Source: Luteolibacter sp. (lineage in GTDB: Bacteria > Verrucomicrobiota > Verrucomicrobiia > Verrucomicrobiales > Akkermansiaceae). Taken from it: a stretch of 44,565 nt of DNA. Below the pieces are notes generated by a model that was given only the letters and a program-made list of their open reading frames with translations, did no database searches and was not told the origin of the DNA. The position numbers and the translations under genes are program-made. Shown one piece after another: positions 41,499-44,565 of this stretch (the first letter of the stretch is position 1; the number at the start of each line of letters is the position of its first letter). Location of the stretch: contig JAUYNL010000005.1 of NCBI GenBank assembly GCA_030696085.1, forward strand, positions 1 to 44,565, in the 5' to 3' direction.

Positions 41499-42104
41499 AT
41501 GAGAGAAACCATCTTCGCCAAAATAGAAACCGCCACCGCCGCTCTTAAAACCAAAACGCCGCTGCCGGAATACGATATCTCCATCACCCACTCGGCCCCT
41601 AGACTCGAAGGCCCGGATCTCTGGGAAATCTTCTGCCGCAATTTCCAGGCGGTGAACGGCAAACCGATGACATCCATCGAGGAACTCATCGCGTTTCTCA
41701 AATCCGCCAAGCAACTCCATGGCTACTGCGATCCCGCGTTGTTTGATGCCATCGGTTCGAAAATCGCCGCCGCAGGCCTGGCCGTGGAAACCGAATACGA
41801 TCGTTCCCGCTATGACGACTATCAGTTCGGCATCACCCGCGCGACCGGTGCCATCGCGGAATCCGGAACGCTCATCATCGATGACACGCGCACATCGAGC
41901 CGCCTCGCCGCGCTTTCGCCGTGGGTCCACATCGCGGTGCTGGAGAAACAGGAAATCCACCGCGCCCTGTCCGATGCCATCGCCGCCCTTGGCGATAGCC
42001 CCAACATCATCTGGTGCACCGGCCCGTCCAAGACCGCGGATGTCGAGGGCATTCTGATTGAGGGCGTCCACGGCCCGGGCGAGCAGATCGCGCTGCTGGT
42101 TTGA
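41499..42104 (+). CDS. LUD-domain protein (LutC/YkgG family)
   Basis: The 201-residue protein has the LUD fold blocks GITRATGAIAESGTLIIDD and TGPSKTADVEGILIEGVHGPGE. LutC is the third subunit of the LutABC L-lactate dehydrogenase; lutA and lutB are not adjacent, so this may be a single-gene relative. The ATG at 41499 starts the family-like helix METIFAKIE-type; an earlier ATG at 41472 would add 9 residues. Confidence 0.8.
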   Translation: MRETIFAKIETATAALKTKTPLPEYDISITHSAPRLEGPDLWEIFCRNFQAVNGKPMTSIEELIAFLKSAKQLHGYCDPALFDAIGSKIAAAGLAVETEYDRSRYDDYQFGITRATGAIAESGTLIIDDTRTSSRLAALSPWVHIAVLEKQEIHRALSDAIAALGDSPNIIWCTGPSKTADVEGILIEGVHGPGEQIALLV

Positions 42105-42388
42105 TTTCACCGCATCAGGATCGCATCCTCGCGTCATGCACTCGTTCGTATCGTGCGAGATCGGACCACCGCATCTCATGATCATGCCGCACCCGCGAGC
42201 GATTCGTAATCGATGCGCATATTGGCCAGTTGCGCCGGCACCCTGCCGCCAGCTTGTCATCGACTACGACGTCAGCCTTCAACGCCCCAGCCTCTATTCC
42301 GCTTGCCCCCGGCCCCATGCTTGTTTACGGCGTTCCCGCCGGGCGGCACCCGCCGCCCGCTCAACAACCCCCGCGAAAGCCACCCGCC

Positions 42389-43930
42389 ATGCCTATCACC
42401 CGCGCCCTCCTATCCGTCTCCGATAAAACCGGACTGGCCGTTTTCGCCAGGGACTTGCACGACCTCGGAGTCGAACTGCTTTCCACTGGCGGCACCGCCA
42501 AGGCTCTCCGCGAGGCCGGCCTGCCCGTGATCGACGTCTCCGAATTCACCGGCGCACCGGAACTTTTCGACGGACGCGTCAAAACCCTCCACCCGAAAGT
42601 CCACGGCGGCCTCCTCTATCGCCGCGATGACAAGGAGCACCTCGCCCAAGCGAAACAAAACGAAATCCCGCCCATCGATCTCGTGGTGGTGAATCTCTAT
42701 CCGTTTGAGGAAACCATCAAAAACCCCGGAGTCACCCTCGATGAAGCCATTGAAAACATCGATATCGGCGGCCCTTCCATGCTGCGCAGCGCTGCGAAAA
42801 ACCACTCGCACGTCACCGTGATCGTCGATCCTTCGGACTATGCGCGTGTCATTGAGGAAATGAAGGAACACAACGGTGAAACCACCAAGGGTTTCCGCGA
42901 GCAGCTCGCCGTGAAGGTTTTCCTCCGTACCTCGCAATACGATGCCGCCATCACGAACTACCTCGGCCAGTGCCGCAGCGGCACCTGCTGCAATTTCACC
43001 CTCAGCCTGCCGCTCGAACAGGAACTCCGCTATGGCGACAATCCCCATCAGAAATGCTCGCTCTATGGAAACTTTCGCGAGTCCTTCACCCAGGTCCAGG
43101 GCAAGGAGTTGAGTTATACCAACATTCTCGACATCGAAGCCGCCGCCGACATCATCCTCGACTTCGTCCGCCCCACCGTCGCCATCCTCAAGCACACCAA
43201 CCCCTGCGGCGTCGGCCAGGATGACGAGGACCTGCGCGTCGCCTGGCAGAAGGCCTTTGAAACCGACCGACAGGCCCCGTTCGGCGGCGTGATCGTCTGC
43301 AACCGCCCGCTCACTCTCGAACTCGCCCGCGTGATCTCTGAAATCTTCACCGATGTGATCATCGCCCCGGACTTCGAGGCCGATGCCCGCGCGCTGCTCC
43401 AGAAAAAGAAAAACCTGCGTCTCATGAAAATGAACGACGCCTATCTGGTGGAGAAGAAATCCTCCGTCATCCGTTCCTGTCCCGGCGGCATCATGGTGAT
43501 GGACCGCGACCACACCGCGCTCGGCCTCGACAACCTGGAATCCAAAGTCGTCACCAAACGACCGCCCACCGAAGAGGAAATGCGCGCCATGCGCTTCGGT
43601 TGGCGCATCGTCAAACATGTCAAATCCAACGCCATCGTTTACTCCACCACCGACCGCACGCTCGGCATCGGCGCCGGGCAGATGAGCCGCGTGGACTCCT
43701 CGCGCATCGCCGTGTGGAAGGCCAAGGAAGCCGGACTGGATCTCAAAGGCAGCATCGTCGCCTCGGACGCCATGTTTCCCTTTGCCGACGGCCTTCAGTC
43801 CGCCATCGACGCCGGAGCCACCGCCTGCATCCAGCCCGGCGGCTCGGTGCGTGACGAGGAAGTCATCGCCGCCGCCGACGCCGCCGGCATGGCCATGGTC
43901 TTCACCGGCCACCGCCACTTCAGGCACTAA
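42389..43930 (+). CDS. purH: Bifunctional AICAR formyltransferase / IMP cyclohydrolase
   Basis: The 513-residue enzyme performs the last two steps of IMP synthesis. The N-terminal IMP cyclohydrolase domain (about 1-190) has [37 protein letters not shown] and [11 protein letters not shown]. The formyltransferase domain has [17 protein letters not shown], the catalytic Lys-His in [10 protein letters not shown], and DAMFPFADG. The ATG at 42389 gives the normal length; upstream in-frame sequence is Pro-rich and not conserved. A hairpin follows the stop. Confidence 0.95.
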   Translation: MPITRALLSVSDKTGLAVFARDLHDLGVELLSTGGTAKALREAGLPVIDVSEFTGAPELFDGRVKTLHPKVHGGLLYRRDDKEHLAQAKQNEIPPIDLVVVNLYPFEETIKNPGVTLDEAIENIDIGGPSMLRSAAKNHSHVTVIVDPSDYARVIEEMKEHNGETTKGFREQLAVKVFLRTSQYDAAITNYLGQCRSGTCCNFTLSLPLEQELRYGDNPHQKCSLYGNFRESFTQVQGKELSYTNILDIEAAADIILDFVRPTVAILKHTNPCGVGQDDEDLRVAWQKAFETDRQAPFGGVIVCNRPLTLELARVISEIFTDVIIAPDFEADARALLQKKKNLRLMKMNDAYLVEKKSSVIRSCPGGIMVMDRDHTALGLDNLESKVVTKRPPTEEEMRAMRFGWRIVKHVKSNAIVYSTTDRTLGIGAGQMSRVDSSRIAVWKAKEAGLDLKGSIVASDAMFPFADGLQSAIDAGATACIQPGGSVRDEEVIAAADAAGMAMVFTGHRHFRH

Positions 43931-43943
43931 CTGAAGCAATTCC

Positions 43944-43973
43944 GGGTTTCAGCCCGTCACCGCGCTGAAACCC
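43944..43973. terminator. Strong hairpin after purH
   Basis: GGGTTTCAGC (43944-43953) and GCTGAAACCC (43964-43973) form a perfect 10-bp stem with a 10-nt loop, 14 nt after the purH stop. No T-run follows on either strand, so it may act as an mRNA 3'-end stabiliser or Rho-independent-like stop rather than a classical terminator. Confidence 0.5.
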
Positions 43974-43990
43974 ATGACGACTCTTTGACA

Positions 43991-44155
43991 TCAATCGCAC
44001 TGCGCCCCCATCCGGCACTTCCACAGCGCGATCACCGCGCCCTGGGGATCCTGGATGATCGCAAAGGTGCCGGTGTTGGGCACTTCCATCGGTTCCTTGA
44101 CGACCTTGCCTCCTGCGGCTTCATGGCCTTTGGGAAGGAATCATCCAGCTCCATC
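43991..44155 (-). pseudogene. Frameshifted C-terminal remnant of a VOC/glyoxalase-family gene
   Basis: On the minus strand the last 49 codons read GHEAAGGKVVKEPMEV, NTGTFAIIQDPQGAVIALW and end in TGA at 43991-43993. This is the C-terminal strand-turn-strand of a VOC (glyoxalase/bleomycin-resistance) domain. An in-frame stop lies at 44141-44143, so the frame has no start. In another frame, DDSFPKAMK just upstream would continue the VOC helix and join it if one base were gained or lost near 44118-44122. The remainder of the domain is missing. The best reading is a decayed, truncated gene. Confidence 0.6.
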
Positions 44156-44187
44156 GCCCGCCACCGCCGCCTTTCGATATCGACACC

Positions 44188-44379
44188 ATGGAGCCCATCG
44201 AGCCGCCCTGGCAGGCGATCAAGGAATGGATCCCCGACGAAGAACCCGACCTCGACTGGTTCTACCGTCCGAGGAATCCATCCAATTCTGACCCAGACTG
44301 GTTCGACCAAACTCAGGCGTGGAAGCCCGGGGAAATCCAATTGGACGACGGCAGGACCCTGGTTCTCGATTCCACCTGA
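44188..44379 (+). CDS. Doubtful small acidic Trp-rich ORF
   Basis: The 63-residue reading starts IEPPWQAIKEWIPDEEPDLD and is acidic and Trp-rich without low-complexity runs, which is better than random for this region. No family is recognised, no Shine-Dalgarno is clear, and it lies beside a decayed gene. In the rest of 43931-44565 I see no other gene apart from the hairpin and the VOC remnant. Confidence 0.3.
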   Translation: MEPIEPPWQAIKEWIPDEEPDLDWFYRPRNPSNSDPDWFDQTQAWKPGEIQLDDGRTLVLDST

Positions 44380-44565
44380 GAAGGAGGCACGGGCGTCCCA
44401 CCGGTCGAAATCGTGACAAACCGCAGCAGGGCGATTGGCGGGAAATCGAGTAGGCATTGATGGTCAGGGATTCCGCAATTTTGGATAGACAAAGCCGCTC
44501 ATTTTGCCATGGTAGTGACGACATGATCGCCACCGCACCTCAGACGGTGGTCTTGCGGAGCAATG

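Noticed and set aside
44523..44565. Possible start of a new plus-strand gene (ATG at 44523)
   Set aside because: Only 14 codons fall inside the window, with no supporting site; nothing can be said about the product.

Overview
The window is GC-rich chromosomal DNA, probably from a Verrucomicrobiota bacterium (Luteolibacter/Akkermansiaceae-like). This placement is an inference from gene content: a Tat-exported Gfo/Idh/MocA oxidoreductase, an HpnD-like prenyl synthase, a bactofilin, a GYF/DUF805 membrane protein, FHA/Hanks-kinase signalling and a fungal-type cystathionine gamma-synthase. No rRNA or tRNA is visible to confirm it. Many genes overlap by 4 nt (ATGA or GTGA), and Shine-Dalgarno sites are often weak or absent.

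Layout. (1) 1-2146: a partial REP-associated/IS200-like transposase on the minus strand, then a divergent membrane-anchored coiled-coil protein with a degenerate OmpA-like domain. (2) 2244-11677, minus strand: the most unusual part. Eight colinear genes are transcribed in the order sigma factor, FHA-Ser/Thr kinase, KilA-N protein, unknown protein with TPR-like tail, second Ser/Thr kinase, HEPN-like protein, HEPN-like protein, ClpA/ClpC-type unfoldase. The four middle genes and their spacers (about 4635-8800) are AT-rich, while the flanking genes have host-like GC. This looks like an acquired cassette seated inside a signalling/proteolysis locus. I propose it as a candidate phospho-regulated conflict or stress-response system. 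(3) 11783-20097, minus strand: housekeeping genes for a PreA-like dehydrogenase, OpgG, an alpha/beta hydrolase and a GYF/DUF805 protein (a chain of 4-nt overlaps), a methyltransferase, Rpe and a phosphohexomutase. (4) 20098-31029, mixed strands: a MoeB/ThiF-rhodanese protein, a redoxin, MTA phosphorylase, an ATP-grasp-like orphan, an RlmB-like methyltransferase coupled to a metallophosphoesterase, a Gfo/Idh oxidoreductase, a small lipoprotein, an HpnD-like synthase, signal peptidase I, a bactofilin and a CDF metal transporter. (5) 31213-43930, plus strand: an OadA/PycB carboxyltransferase without biotinyl domain, a fungal-type cystathionine gamma-synthase, a HicBA toxin-antitoxin pair, a four-gene ABC/HlyD/TolC-type exporter, TerC, MetY, a LUD-domain protein and PurH. 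(6) 43931-44565: a hairpin, a frameshifted VOC-domain remnant and one doubtful small ORF.

How the parts may work together. In the 2.2-11.7 kb locus, the sigma factor and two kinases could sense and transmit a signal. The FHA domain would read phosphothreonine, the two HEPN proteins are candidate RNases or RNA-binding effectors, and the Clp unfoldase, which carries an MGF tripeptide where ClpP-docking loops lie, could remove an inhibitor or effector. This mechanism is inferred from domains and gene order only. The exporter genes at 34.8-39.1 kb would form one trans-envelope efflux complex, and the two PLP enzymes (32.8 and 40.2 kb) supply transsulfuration and sulfhydrylation steps of sulfur amino acid metabolism.
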